NCBI RefSeq assembly: GCF_030817655.1
Contig: NZ_JAUSZM010000003.1
Coordinates: 682,001-746,000, forward strand
Direction: 5' to 3'
DNA: 64,000 nucleotides
Source of the DNA: Streptomyces sp. V4I2
GTDB taxonomy: Bacteria; Actinomycetota; Actinomycetes; Streptomycetales; Streptomycetaceae
Below the pieces are notes generated by a model. It ran no database searches and was not told the origin of the DNA. It was given only the letters and a program-made list of their open reading frames with translations. The position numbers and the translations under genes are program-made. Shown here one piece after another: positions 8,272-16,167 of the stretch. Positions within the stretch are counted from its first letter, which is position 1. Every line of letters starts with the position of its first letter.

Positions 8272-8916
8272 ATGTCCGAGAACGCTTCCGCTACCGAACT
8301 GACATCGCAGTACACCGCTCAAGTCAGTGCCGACCTCGAACGCAACACCAAGGAGCAAGAACGTATCGGTGGGGAGATTGCCGCCCTGCAGGAGCAGTTG
8401 GCGGCCCTCGAGAGTGACCACAAGGTCCTCGTCAGCATTCAGCGCGCGCTCGGCACAGCGCCGGCTTCCGCCGAGCCCGTGGTCCCGTCGGACAGTGTCC
8501 CGGTGCCCGCCCCTCGCAAGAAGACCACCGCCAAGACCGGTCCGGGCACACGGGCCCGGACGAAGAAGTCCGCCACCAAGTCCCGCCCCGCCGCGACGGC
8601 CAAGCCGGCCGCCGAGAAGCAGGCAGACACCGCCGAAGCCGCCAAGACCGCGCCGCCGACACTGGTCGAACTGGTCCGCCGCCACCTCGCCGAGCAGAGC
8701 GAACCGCGCTCGGCAGCCGAGATCGCCACCACACTCGGCCAGACCCATCCCGACCGCAACATCAAGACGACCGTGGTGCGCACCACCCTCGAAGGGCTGG
8801 TCGCCCGCAACCAGGCACAGCGCTCCAAGCAAGGCGCCTCCGTCTACTACACCGCACCCGACGCTCAGGCGGCATCACCGCAGGCCGAGGAGCAGCCCGC
8901 ACCAGCCGACGCCTGA
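8272..8916 (+). CDS. Coiled-coil, Lys/Ala-rich linker, winged-helix DNA-binding protein
   Basis: A 214-residue protein in three parts. Residues 8-65 form a coiled coil (TKEQERIGGEIAALQEQLAA). Residues 75-125 are a low-complexity Lys/Ala/Pro/Thr linker like histone-H1-type tails (RKKTTAKTGPGTRARTKKSA). Residues 130-195 form a winged helix (LVELVRRHLAEQ, SAAEIATTLGQTHPDRNIKT, VVRTTLEGLVARNQAQRSKQ). This suggests a nucleoid-associated or regulatory protein. ATG 8272 has GAGGAAAGG upstream (8252-8260). The exact role is unknown. Confidence 0.65.
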   Translation: MSENASATELTSQYTAQVSADLERNTKEQERIGGEIAALQEQLAALESDHKVLVSIQRALGTAPASAEPVVPSDSVPVPAPRKKTTAKTGPGTRARTKKSATKSRPAATAKPAAEKQADTAEAAKTAPPTLVELVRRHLAEQSEPRSAAEIATTLGQTHPDRNIKTTVVRTTLEGLVARNQAQRSKQGASVYYTAPDAQAASPQAEEQPAPADA

Positions 8917-9226
8917 GCTGACAACGCCGATCCGCGCAGGCGGTCGGTGATCCGCCTGATCCCGGCCGCCACCGCGTCCCAGCACCCCCGCCCGGCTCTC
9001 GTACAGCGGCCTGACCTTGGTGCGGGTCGGATCCAACTCGCACAGGGCCAGGGTGCGCATGCCGCCCTCAGCCGCCTCGTCGTCCGGAGGGGGTCGAGCA
9101 TGCCCACCCACCCGGTGGAGCACTTGTTCAGCATGGAGCTGAGGGCAGGTGGGCCAGGACCGCCGGCAACCAGTCTCGATCAACTCTCCGAGGTGTCGGC
9201 GAGAGAGACCGCAAAGCCGGAGGGCC
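8917..9226. other. 310-bp stretch without a recognisable gene
   Basis: Overlapping frames exist on both strands, but none has a convincing start or family match. It separates the winged-helix gene from the convergent MOSC gene. Confidence 0.45.
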
Positions 9227-9769
9227 TCAGACCCGCTCCAGGGGCCGATGCGGCCCGCTGGGAAGCTCCGTCTTGACCGTGTCACCGGGGCGCACCGTGC
9301 CGCCTTCCTTCACGATGCTCATGATTCCGGCCTTGCGCACGATGTTCCCGGCTTCGTCCCGCCCGACGACCTGTTTCAGGAGCCCGTCCTGGAAGTTGTC
9401 GATCTGCAGGCAGGGATTGCGCAGTCCGGTCACCTCGAGGACTGCCTCGTCACCGATGTGAAGCAGGGTGCCAACGGGCAGGCCAAGCAGGTCAATGCCG
9501 CGCGTAGTGATGTTCTCGCCGAGCTCACCGGGTGCCACCGGGAATCCTTCTTCGCCGACCTCGGCGAAGAGCTCCTCGTGGATGAGGTGGACCTGACGCA
9601 GGTTCGGCTGCGTGGGATCCTGCGCGACCCGCGAGCGGTGCTTCACCGTCACACCGGCATGTACGTCGCCTTCAACACCGAGCCCGGCGAGCAGCGTGAT
9701 GCTGTCCCGGTTCGGCTTGGTGAATGAGTACTCGCCGTTGCTGCTGACCGCCGTCACTATTGCGCTCAT
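9227..9769 (-). CDS. MOSC-domain protein
   Basis: A soluble protein of 180 residues. GLGVEGDVHAGVTVKHRSRV near the N-terminus, VHLIHEELFAEV and GELGENITTRGIDLLGLPVG are hallmark strands of the MOSC (molybdenum cofactor sulfurase C-terminal) beta-barrel, followed by NPCLQIDNFQDGLL with the conserved cysteine. Related stand-alone MOSC proteins (YiiM type) reduce N-hydroxylated compounds using Mo cofactor. ATG 9769 is preceded by AGGAGGGGG nine bases upstream, so the frame's first nine codons are excluded. Confidence 0.85.
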   Translation of the reverse strand: MSAIVTAVSSNGEYSFTKPNRDSITLLAGLGVEGDVHAGVTVKHRSRVAQDPTQPNLRQVHLIHEELFAEVGEEGFPVAPGELGENITTRGIDLLGLPVGTLLHIGDEAVLEVTGLRNPCLQIDNFQDGLLKQVVGRDEAGNIVRKAGIMSIVKEGGTVRPGDTVKTELPSGPHRPLERV

Positions 9770-10005
9770 ACCTCGCGACCCCCTCCTGACCGACACTGAT
9801 CAGTCACGACCCTACCCTCGGATCTCCAGGCGCAGCAGCCGTCAAGGGCAGGTCAGGCCGAAGGCCGCGGAGCCTCGTCCGTCCGCATGCGCCAGTGAAG
9901 ACGTTGTGACTACCTGCGCCACCCGTCGGCCGACGCCGGACGCGGACGCGGTCGTCACCGATGATGCGGATCCTTCCGCGTCCGTCCTCCACGTACGACG
10001 CGGGG

Positions 10006-10842
10006 CTACGCCGTGAAGGCGTCCGCGTGCTCCGCAGCCCACCGGGCGAAGGTGCGGGCCGGGTGGCCGGTGACCTTCTCGACGGTGTCGACGACCGTAC
10101 GGCCCACTTCCGGGGTGTTCCCGTACGCCTCGAGCAGGAAGCCGATGACGTCCTGCGGGTGCCCTGCCGCCCGCCATTGTGCGACGGCCTGCTCCTCGGT
10201 CAGCTCCACCAAAGCGATCTCCCGGCCGCGGGCGGCGGCGATGGTCGCCACCTTGTCGCCGACGGTCAGCAGCTCAGGGCCGGTGATCACGTACTCCTGG
10301 CCCGCGTGGCCTTCCTCGGTGAGCGCGACCGCGGCGACGGCACCGATGTCGCCCTCGTGGACCATGGCGCTCAGTCGGGCCACGAAAGGCTCGCGGACCT
10401 GGTCCGAGGCCACGATCTGGTCCGCCCACTCCAGGGCGTTGGCCATGAACTCGACCGGCATGAGCACGGTCCAGTCCACGCCGTCGTCGGCCCGTACGGT
10501 GTCCTCCAGCAGGGACGGCCCGCCACCGTGCAGCACGGTGACCCGGCGTACGCCGGCCGCGCGGGCCAGCTCCAGGATCCGCGGGCCGGTCTCCAGCGGG
10601 GCGAAGTAGGCCCCGCCGAAGGTGATCAGATGGAGGCCGGTGACGCCCTCCAATGCCGGGATCAGGCTGTCGGGTTCGGTCAGATCGCCCTGGACGACCT
10701 CGACACCGGCCGGGAGGTCTGCCCTGGCCGCGTCCCGGGTGAGGGCGCGGACCGCGTGCCCGCGGGCGAGCAGTTCGGCGACGACCTGACGGCCGACGGT
10801 TCCGGTGGCGCCGGCGACAAGGATCTTCTGTGTCTGTGTCAT
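10006..10842 (-). CDS. NmrA-like NAD(P)-binding oxidoreductase
   Basis: A 278-residue Rossmann protein starting ILVAGATGTVGRQVVAELLA (GxxGxxG), with LTRDAARADLPAGVEVVQGD at the nucleotide-specificity strand and a C-terminal dimer/substrate part. The family covers NAD(P)H sensors and quinone oxidoreductases; the substrate here is not known. ATG 10842 is the natural family start. A perfect 12-bp inverted repeat sits 14 bp upstream (10856-10890). ECF41 sigma factors typically control oxidoreductase or epimerase genes of this kind, and an ECF41-like gene lies 1 kb away (11853). Confidence 0.82.
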   Translation of the reverse strand: MTQTQKILVAGATGTVGRQVVAELLARGHAVRALTRDAARADLPAGVEVVQGDLTEPDSLIPALEGVTGLHLITFGGAYFAPLETGPRILELARAAGVRRVTVLHGGGPSLLEDTVRADDGVDWTVLMPVEFMANALEWADQIVASDQVREPFVARLSAMVHEGDIGAVAAVALTEEGHAGQEYVITGPELLTVGDKVATIAAARGREIALVELTEEQAVAQWRAAGHPQDVIGFLLEAYGNTPEVGRTVVDTVEKVTGHPARTFARWAAEHADAFTA

Positions 10843-10855
10843 GCCACGACCGTAG

Positions 10856-10890
10856 GAAGCCTTGCGGTCAGCTTCTGTCCGCAAGGCTTC
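10856..10890 (-). promoter_or_regulatory. Perfect 12-bp inverted repeat before the NmrA-like gene
   Basis: GAAGCCTTGCGG (10856-10867) and its exact reverse complement CCGCAAGGCTTC (10879-10890) flank an 11-bp spacer. The repeat begins 14 bp upstream of the ATG at 10842. It could be an operator for a dimeric repressor or a hairpin masking the translation start. No linked regulator gene is obvious. Confidence 0.75.
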
Positions 10891-11052
10891 GCCTGGTTGG
10901 CCCACGGTGTTACAGCGCGATCAGACCGGCTGATTGGGGTACGCCCGCTCCGCCCAGGTCCCCGGCGTCTCGTATGGCTCGTCGGAGAAGACGCTCACGG
11001 CAAGGGGTGGGCAGTGTGGCCTCTCCGTGGCGGCCGACGGCCGACCGAAGGT

Positions 11053-11211
11053 TCAGCCGCCATCGACATGGCCGGTGGGCGCGGGCTGGGTGGCTGCAGG
11101 GGCCTTGTGGCTGTCCCAGGGCATGGGCGCTGCCATGGCCTGCGGGGCGAGGGCTCCGAGGGCGGTCGCCCCTACGAACACCACGGCGGTCGCACGCTTG
11201 CGAAGACGCAT
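11053..11211 (-). CDS. Small secreted peptide (52 residues)
   Basis: A basic start (MRLRKRATAV) leads to a hydrophobic core (VFVGATALGALAPQ) and an AMAA signal-peptidase site, leaving a mature peptide of only about 25 residues rich in Pro, His and Ala. GAAGGA lies about six bases before ATG 11211. Codon bias fits a real gene. No family or function recognised. Confidence 0.5.
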   Translation of the reverse strand: MRLRKRATAVVFVGATALGALAPQAMAAPMPWDSHKAPAATQPAPTGHVDGG

Positions 11212-11376
11212 CTGTTGTCCTTCACCGGACGGGATGTGAGGCACGACCGGCCCACTTCCGGACGGTCGGCACCGCGCCCAAGTCTCGCTGCCGCGGCGCG
11301 CACAGACCACCAGGAGCATCCCCGCAGCATCCCACGGGCAACTGCCCGGGCCGTCGGCCGCGCCGTCGAACTGACC

Positions 11377-11751
11377 TCAGCGACGGGCCAGCGCCAGCAC
11401 ACTCAGACCGAACATCAAGACGCCCAGGGGGAGATGGACCGACGGGACGTGCGCGATGCCGAGCACCACCTGGGCCGAGGCGAGTACGAGGAAACCCGAC
11501 GCGTGCCAGACAGGCCGGGGCGAGCCGCCGCCCGGCTTCCACGCCAGGACCGCCGCGAGCACGTACAGCATCGACGCCCCGTACATCACACGGGCTCCGA
11601 CACTGTGCAGCACTTCTCCGTAGGACGAGGTCAGCAGCAGACCGGCAGAGACCGCCTGAAGGAAGATGGTCAGGGTCTGCAGGGCGATGGCTATCTGCAT
11701 GAACGAGGAGCTGCGCTGTGCGTTCGCCGTCGCCGTCGCCTGAGTAGTCAT
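11377..11751 (-). CDS. Small four-helix membrane protein
   Basis: 124 residues with four hydrophobic segments (MQIAIALQTLTIFLQAVSAG, ARVMYGASMLYVLAAVLAW, ASGFLVLASAQVVLGIA, LPLGVLMFGLSVLALA). No catalytic motif. It is divergently transcribed from the ECF41-type sigma factor at 11853 with about 100 bp between starts, so the two may share a control region. Role unknown; a membrane partner or target of the sigma factor is possible but inferred only from position. Confidence 0.65.
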   Translation of the reverse strand: MTTQATATANAQRSSSFMQIAIALQTLTIFLQAVSAGLLLTSSYGEVLHSVGARVMYGASMLYVLAAVLAWKPGGGSPRPVWHASGFLVLASAQVVLGIAHVPSVHLPLGVLMFGLSVLALARR

Positions 11752-11852
11752 GCCACAGTCCCCTTTTCCGCCCTCGGGCAGCAGATCGATAAGGTCTCAC
11801 CAGCCCGACGACGCGGGCCCGCGAAAGGTAAGGCGAGGGGGCGGCCGGAAGC

Positions 11853-12800
11853 ATGGGGACTGTCGGGACCAGCGGAGATGAGATATCCGGCGAGCGACGC
11901 CAACTGATCAACGTGGCGTACCGGTTGCTCGGTTCGGTCACCGAGGCCGAGGACGCCGTGCAGGATGCCTACACACGCTGGTACGGGCTGCCCCGCAGCC
12001 GGCAGGAAGAGATCCTGTCCCCCGGTGCCTGGCTGACGACGGTGACCAGCCGTATCTGCCTGGACCTGCTCGGCTCGGCGCGGGCCCGCCGTGAACGCTA
12101 TGTCGGCGCATGGCTGCCCGAGCCGCTGCCCGACCGCACCGAGTGGGACCACGCGGGCGGCGCCGGTCCCACCGGCCCTGCGGATCCCGCCGACCAGATC
12201 GTCTTGGACGAGTCGGTGGCCATGGCCTTCCTCGTCGTCCTGGAGTCGATGACGCCTGCCGAGCGGGTGGCGTTCGTCCTGCATGATGTCTTCCGGTACC
12301 CGTTCGCCGAGATCGCCGACGTACTCGACCGGACTCCGGCGGCCTGCAAGCAGTTGGCGGCCTCCGCCCGGCGTCGGGTGAACGTCGCGCGCGCTCCGGT
12401 GGCGGCGACCGGCCGGGCCGACGTGGTGAGGCACGTCAAAGAGGCGTGGGAGGCCAAGGACATCGCAGCCCTCGTCGGTCTGCTCAACCCGACCGCCGTG
12501 ATGACCGCCGACGGCGGCGGCATGGTCGGCACCGTCCTGCGCCCCGTGGAGGGCGGCGCGCGTATCGCCCAGTACATGGTCGCCATTGCCGACAGGGCTC
12601 CGGGGCTCGAACTCCTGGAGCGGTCGGTCAACGGTGTGCCGGGCCTGGTGGCCCAGCGTGCCGGCGTCGTCATGACCGTAGCCTCGTTCGACGTCTCCGA
12701 CGGGCGCGTCACCCGGATCTGGGCGGTACGCAACCCGGAGAAGCTGCGGCTGTGGGCCGGGGGGGCCGGGTCCGGTTTTCGCGAGGAGTCCGGCGAGTAA
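11853..12800 (+). CDS. sigJ: ECF41-type RNA polymerase sigma factor (SigJ-like) with C-terminal SnoaL-like domain
   Basis: 315 residues. Region 2 (NVAYRLLGSVTEAEDAVQDA, YTRWYG) and region 4 (PAERVAFVLHDVFRYPFAEI, ADVLDRTPAACKQLAASARR) are intact. They are followed by a 110-residue NTF2/SnoaL-like extension containing GVVMTVASFDVSDGRVTRIW, the mark of the ECF41 group, in which this extension regulates activity in place of a classical anti-sigma factor. ECF41 groups usually act on an adjacent oxidoreductase, decarboxylase or epimerase gene; the nearest candidate is the NmrA-like gene at 10006. A strong terminator follows at 12856. Confidence 0.85.
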   Translation: MGTVGTSGDEISGERRQLINVAYRLLGSVTEAEDAVQDAYTRWYGLPRSRQEEILSPGAWLTTVTSRICLDLLGSARARRERYVGAWLPEPLPDRTEWDHAGGAGPTGPADPADQIVLDESVAMAFLVVLESMTPAERVAFVLHDVFRYPFAEIADVLDRTPAACKQLAASARRRVNVARAPVAATGRADVVRHVKEAWEAKDIAALVGLLNPTAVMTADGGGMVGTVLRPVEGGARIAQYMVAIADRAPGLELLERSVNGVPGLVAQRAGVVMTVASFDVSDGRVTRIWAVRNPEKLRLWAGGAGSGFREESGE

Positions 12801-12855
12801 CTCCGGCCGGTACTGCATGCGACGCAGCCGGTGTTTCACGATGTCCCGGAGTTGG

Positions 12856-12890
12856 TCCCTGGAGGGTGAGGGATCTTCACCCTCCAGGGA
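12856..12890. terminator. Bidirectional terminator between convergent genes
   Basis: A perfect 14-bp inverted repeat (TCCCTGGAGGGTGA and its complement) with a seven-base loop lies between the stop of the sigma-factor gene (12800) and the stop of the GH106-like gene (12900). There is no T-tract, as is usual in Streptomyces. Confidence 0.88.
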
Positions 12891-12899
12891 CGGGAGCAG

Positions 12900-15800
12900 T
12901 CAGGGGCGCGCCACGGCCTGGACGTACGGCACCAGGCGGACCGGGCCCATGAGGCCGTACGCCTGACGGGCGGCGGCGCCGAAGACCGTCGGCTGGGCGA
13001 CCCGGAGGCGGTTGATGTGCGGGGTCGCCACCTCGACCTCGATCACATTGTCGCCGCGCCGCAGATGTCCGCCCAGGTCGACGACCGGGTGGAGCCGGTC
13101 GGCGGGGGCCAGCCGCGTGCCGTTGACGGTGACCCGGAAGGTGTCGCTGACCTGGCCCAGTTCGAGGTATGCGCCGTGGGCCGAGGTCCAGCGGTGGGGC
13201 AGGACGACGGTGGTGCGGTAGCGGCCGATGCCTGCGGAGTCGGCCAGTTCGGGGATCTGGGACCAGGGCAGCAGGGTGTCGAGGGTGAGTGTGCGCCGCA
13301 CGATGTCGGTGCTGGTCGCGTCGGCGCCGGGGTGCCAGTCCTCGACGTCGAGCCGCCAGCGGTCCGGTGTCACGGCGTCGGGCACTGCGGGCACGGTCGT
13401 GACCGCAGTACGGCCATCGGAGAACCGGGTGGTGTACGTACCCGAGGCCGCGGCGCGCACGGCCAGGCCGCGGTCGGTGAACAGCACCCGGTCGGCGTCA
13501 CCGGAAACGGCGTGCGGGCGGCTGCCGTTGCGGTCTCCGAAGAGTCCGGGTCTGCCGAGCGCGATGACGGTGGCCTGGCCGGGGACGAGGGTGACGCGCA
13601 CGGTGACCGTGTCGCCGTCCTCGGTGTAGCGGGCGATGCGGGTCGCCTCGCCCGTCCACGGGTCGAGCAGGTAGGGGACGGTGGTGCCCCGCCGGGTGCG
13701 GCGCAGGGTGACATCGTGGTCGATGGCCGCGACGGGCGGCTTGACGGTCTCGGCATGCTTGCCGTTGCACAGGTAGTAGAAGTCGGTGTCGCCGCTGACG
13801 CGGTGGTTGTTGAGGAGGGTGGAGGGTGTGGCGTAGCGGGCGTCGGGGGTGATGCCGAGGGTGGTGAGGGCGTCGCCGACGGCGGCCTTGTCCGTGACGG
13901 CGGTGACGTGTTGCAGGGCGAGGAGGCGGGCCAGTACCTCGCGCAGCGCGTCCGTCTCGTCCTGGTCGGGCACGCCCGGGGTGAGCGCCTGGTCGAAGGC
14001 ACCGAGCAGGACCATCGGCAGTCCGGCCCGGGCCAGCCTCAGCAGCTTGCGGGCGTCGTCGAGGGCGAGGGTCGGGGTGGAGCCGTAGAAGAAGTCTCCC
14101 TCGACGAACAGGGCCTTGTAGGCGGGGCCGTCCGGGGCGAGGCGGCCACCTGAGACGTGGGCGCTGGGGAGGTCGAGGAGCGGTCCGCTGAGGAACTGGT
14201 GGGTCCAGCCGAGCGGTACGCCGGTCGCGGTGAACCAGGAGGCGCCGATGCCGGTGGCGGTGTAGCCGGTCTGTCGGAAGACGGCGACGTCGGCGCGCGG
14301 GGTGCCGGTCTGCAGGACGTGGTGCACGCGGCCGAGATAGCCTGCGATGTCCTCGGCGTGCCGCCAGGTGGGCTGTCGGGGCCCCCAGGACTCGCCGTAG
14401 CCGGCCGCACCGTTGTAGGGGCTGAAGGCGGCGAAGCCGGGCCAGCTCACCCCGGGGGCGGTGGCGTACGAGAAGCCGTGCACGACCGTCTGGTTGACGC
14501 CGGCCGCGTAGGCGCCGCCCATGGTGCGCAGGAACCTGTCCCAGGTCGTGCTGTACGCGGAGCCGTTGTAGGCGCCCGATTCGCAGGACAGCACCGTGTG
14601 CCCGGCCATGTCCCGACCGCCGGCCAGACAGCGGTAGTCGTCCAGGTTCTTGAAGCCGAGCGACTCCCCCTCGGCGATGTCGAGGATCGCTGCGGAGGCG
14701 ATGGCGTCGGTCTGCAGGCCGTACGGCTGCGAGCGCAGCGACATGCCGAGCGAGTGCGCCCAGTTGCGCAGGGCGGTGACGTGGTGGGTGTTGAACAGGT
14801 GGGAGACGGTCTCCCAGAAGTCGTGCCGGATCTGCCGGGTGAGCTGCGCCTCGAACGCGAAGACCTGGTTGCTGTTGTCGAGGACGAGGGCGGGCAGGTA
14901 CGGCAGGAGGGAGCGGCCGGTGCGCTGTTCGAAGGCGTCGGGCAGGGCGGAGGTCCACACGAGGGAGTCGGTCTCGAGCTCGATGGAGTCCTCGAAGAAG
15001 GCGCCGCCCGCGGCCTTGAGCAGTCGCCGCATGGTGCCGGTCAGCACGGCGCGTTCCCAGAAGCCGGTGACGGCGGCGGTGCCGGCGGGGCTGAAGTGGT
15101 CGACGACGTGGGCGGCCGGGGAGGAGTGCGGGCCGGACTCGGGCTGTTGGCCTGAGCCGCGCTGCCAGTAGGAGATCAGCACCCAGTCGCCCTCCGCGGG
15201 GGCGGTCCAGGTCAGAGCGCCGTCGCGGACGGTGGTGGTGAGGTCTCGGACACTGGCGAGGTCGAGGCCGGTCTCCTTGCGGGTGGCGTTGGCCGGCTCG
15301 ACGCGGGCGGCCTGGACGGCGAGCAGGCGGCGCCGGGTGACTGCGGAGGCGGCCTCGTGCACGGGTTCGGGAACCGGTCCCCGGTAGGTGGCGCCGGCGG
15401 CCACGAAGGTGCGGCCGTAGGCGAGTTCCTGGGCGGCGGTGTCGTCGTCGGGGGTGACGCCGGGCACGGCGACGGGCCAGCTGGGGCCGAGGGTGAGGTC
15501 GATGGTCAGGCCGCGTCGGGCAGCCTGGCGCAGGGCTGCCTGGACGCCGTCGCGCCAGGGGGTGCTGCCCCAGCCGTGGTGAGCGGTGTCGAGGACGGAC
15601 TTGTCCTTGATGCTGTGGTGGACGGCGGCGATCTCGGCTCCCCCGAAGCCGGCGTCGGCGATCTGGTCGATCTCACGGGCGATCTCCGCCGGCTCGACCA
15701 GACCGTCCGGCCACCACCAGCGGAACTTGGGACGCACGGACCGCGGTGAGGTGGCGAACCAGTCCCCGGACAGGTCCTGACGACCGGTCAGGGGGGCGGC

Positions 15801-15914
15801 GCCGGCTTCCATCGAGCCGACTGCGGCGAACGCCGTGGCGGCGCCGGCGGCCACGGAGGCCGTGAGCACCGTGCGCCGGGATATCCCGCCACGCTGCGGG
15901 ATGGGCTTCTGCAT
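12900..15914 (-). CDS. Exported glycoside hydrolase, GH106 (alpha-L-rhamnosidase)-like
   Basis: A 1004-residue exported protein. A Tat signal (SRRTVLTASVAAGAATA) starts the protein. PKFRWWWPDGLVEPAEIARE, then IDQIADAGFGGAEIAAV, is the characteristic N-terminus of GH106-type enzymes, followed by a barrel region with GESLGFKNLDDYRCLAGGRD and a C-terminal galactose-binding-like beta-sandwich (RRGDNVIEVEVATPHINRLR). GH106 enzymes remove alpha-L-rhamnose from plant polysaccharides such as rhamnogalacturonans. A LacI-type palindrome 17 bp upstream of the start suggests sugar-responsive repression. The final residue numbering of the catalytic acids was not determined. Confidence 0.8.
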   Translation of the reverse strand: MQKPIPQRGGISRRTVLTASVAAGAATAFAAVGSMEAGAAPLTGRQDLSGDWFATSPRSVRPKFRWWWPDGLVEPAEIAREIDQIADAGFGGAEIAAVHHSIKDKSVLDTAHHGWGSTPWRDGVQAALRQAARRGLTIDLTLGPSWPVAVPGVTPDDDTAAQELAYGRTFVAAGATYRGPVPEPVHEAASAVTRRRLLAVQAARVEPANATRKETGLDLASVRDLTTTVRDGALTWTAPAEGDWVLISYWQRGSGQQPESGPHSSPAAHVVDHFSPAGTAAVTGFWERAVLTGTMRRLLKAAGGAFFEDSIELETDSLVWTSALPDAFEQRTGRSLLPYLPALVLDNSNQVFAFEAQLTRQIRHDFWETVSHLFNTHHVTALRNWAHSLGMSLRSQPYGLQTDAIASAAILDIAEGESLGFKNLDDYRCLAGGRDMAGHTVLSCESGAYNGSAYSTTWDRFLRTMGGAYAAGVNQTVVHGFSYATAPGVSWPGFAAFSPYNGAAGYGESWGPRQPTWRHAEDIAGYLGRVHHVLQTGTPRADVAVFRQTGYTATGIGASWFTATGVPLGWTHQFLSGPLLDLPSAHVSGGRLAPDGPAYKALFVEGDFFYGSTPTLALDDARKLLRLARAGLPMVLLGAFDQALTPGVPDQDETDALREVLARLLALQHVTAVTDKAAVGDALTTLGITPDARYATPSTLLNNHRVSGDTDFYYLCNGKHAETVKPPVAAIDHDVTLRRTRRGTTVPYLLDPWTGEATRIARYTEDGDTVTVRVTLVPGQATVIALGRPGLFGDRNGSRPHAVSGDADRVLFTDRGLAVRAAASGTYTTRFSDGRTAVTTVPAVPDAVTPDRWRLDVEDWHPGADATSTDIVRRTLTLDTLLPWSQIPELADSAGIGRYRTTVVLPHRWTSAHGAYLELGQVSDTFRVTVNGTRLAPADRLHPVVDLGGHLRRGDNVIEVEVATPHINRLRVAQPTVFGAAARQAYGLMGPVRLVPYVQAVARP

Positions 15915-15930
15915 GTATCACCCCAAGTGG

Positions 15931-15944
15931 TTGAATCGTTTCAA
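15931..15944 (-). promoter_or_regulatory. LacI-family-type operator upstream of the GH106-like gene
   Basis: On the gene's strand the site reads TTGAAACGATTCAA, a symmetric sequence with a central CG, as expected for LacI/GalR regulators that control Streptomyces glycoside hydrolase genes. It lies 17 bp upstream of the ATG at 15914, positioned to block transcription start or early elongation. The matching LacI gene is not in the window. Confidence 0.7.
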
Positions 15945-16120
15945 TCCCCTGTAAACGCGGGAACGTTAAGCCCGGGATCCCCGAGCGGTCAAGATCGGCG
16001 CCGCAAATCCCCTCCGTGCGCGCGGGTCGCCTACGGGCTGAACGTCTCGCACGGCTGACAAGGCGCCGCGTGACCGGGCTCCGGGCTCGTCCCCCTTCGC
16101 GGGAATCACCCGACCCGTCA

Positions 16121-16151
16121 TCGGCGGGGCATCCCTGCGATGCCCCGCCGA
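16121..16151 (-). terminator. Hairpin terminator downstream of the exported hydrolase gene
   Basis: A perfect 13-bp inverted repeat (TCGGCGGGGCATC with its complement) and a five-base loop starts 17 bp beyond the stop codon at 16168. It should end the minus-strand operon 18298-16168. Confidence 0.82.
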
Positions 16152-16167
16152 TGCCTGTCGTCACTCG

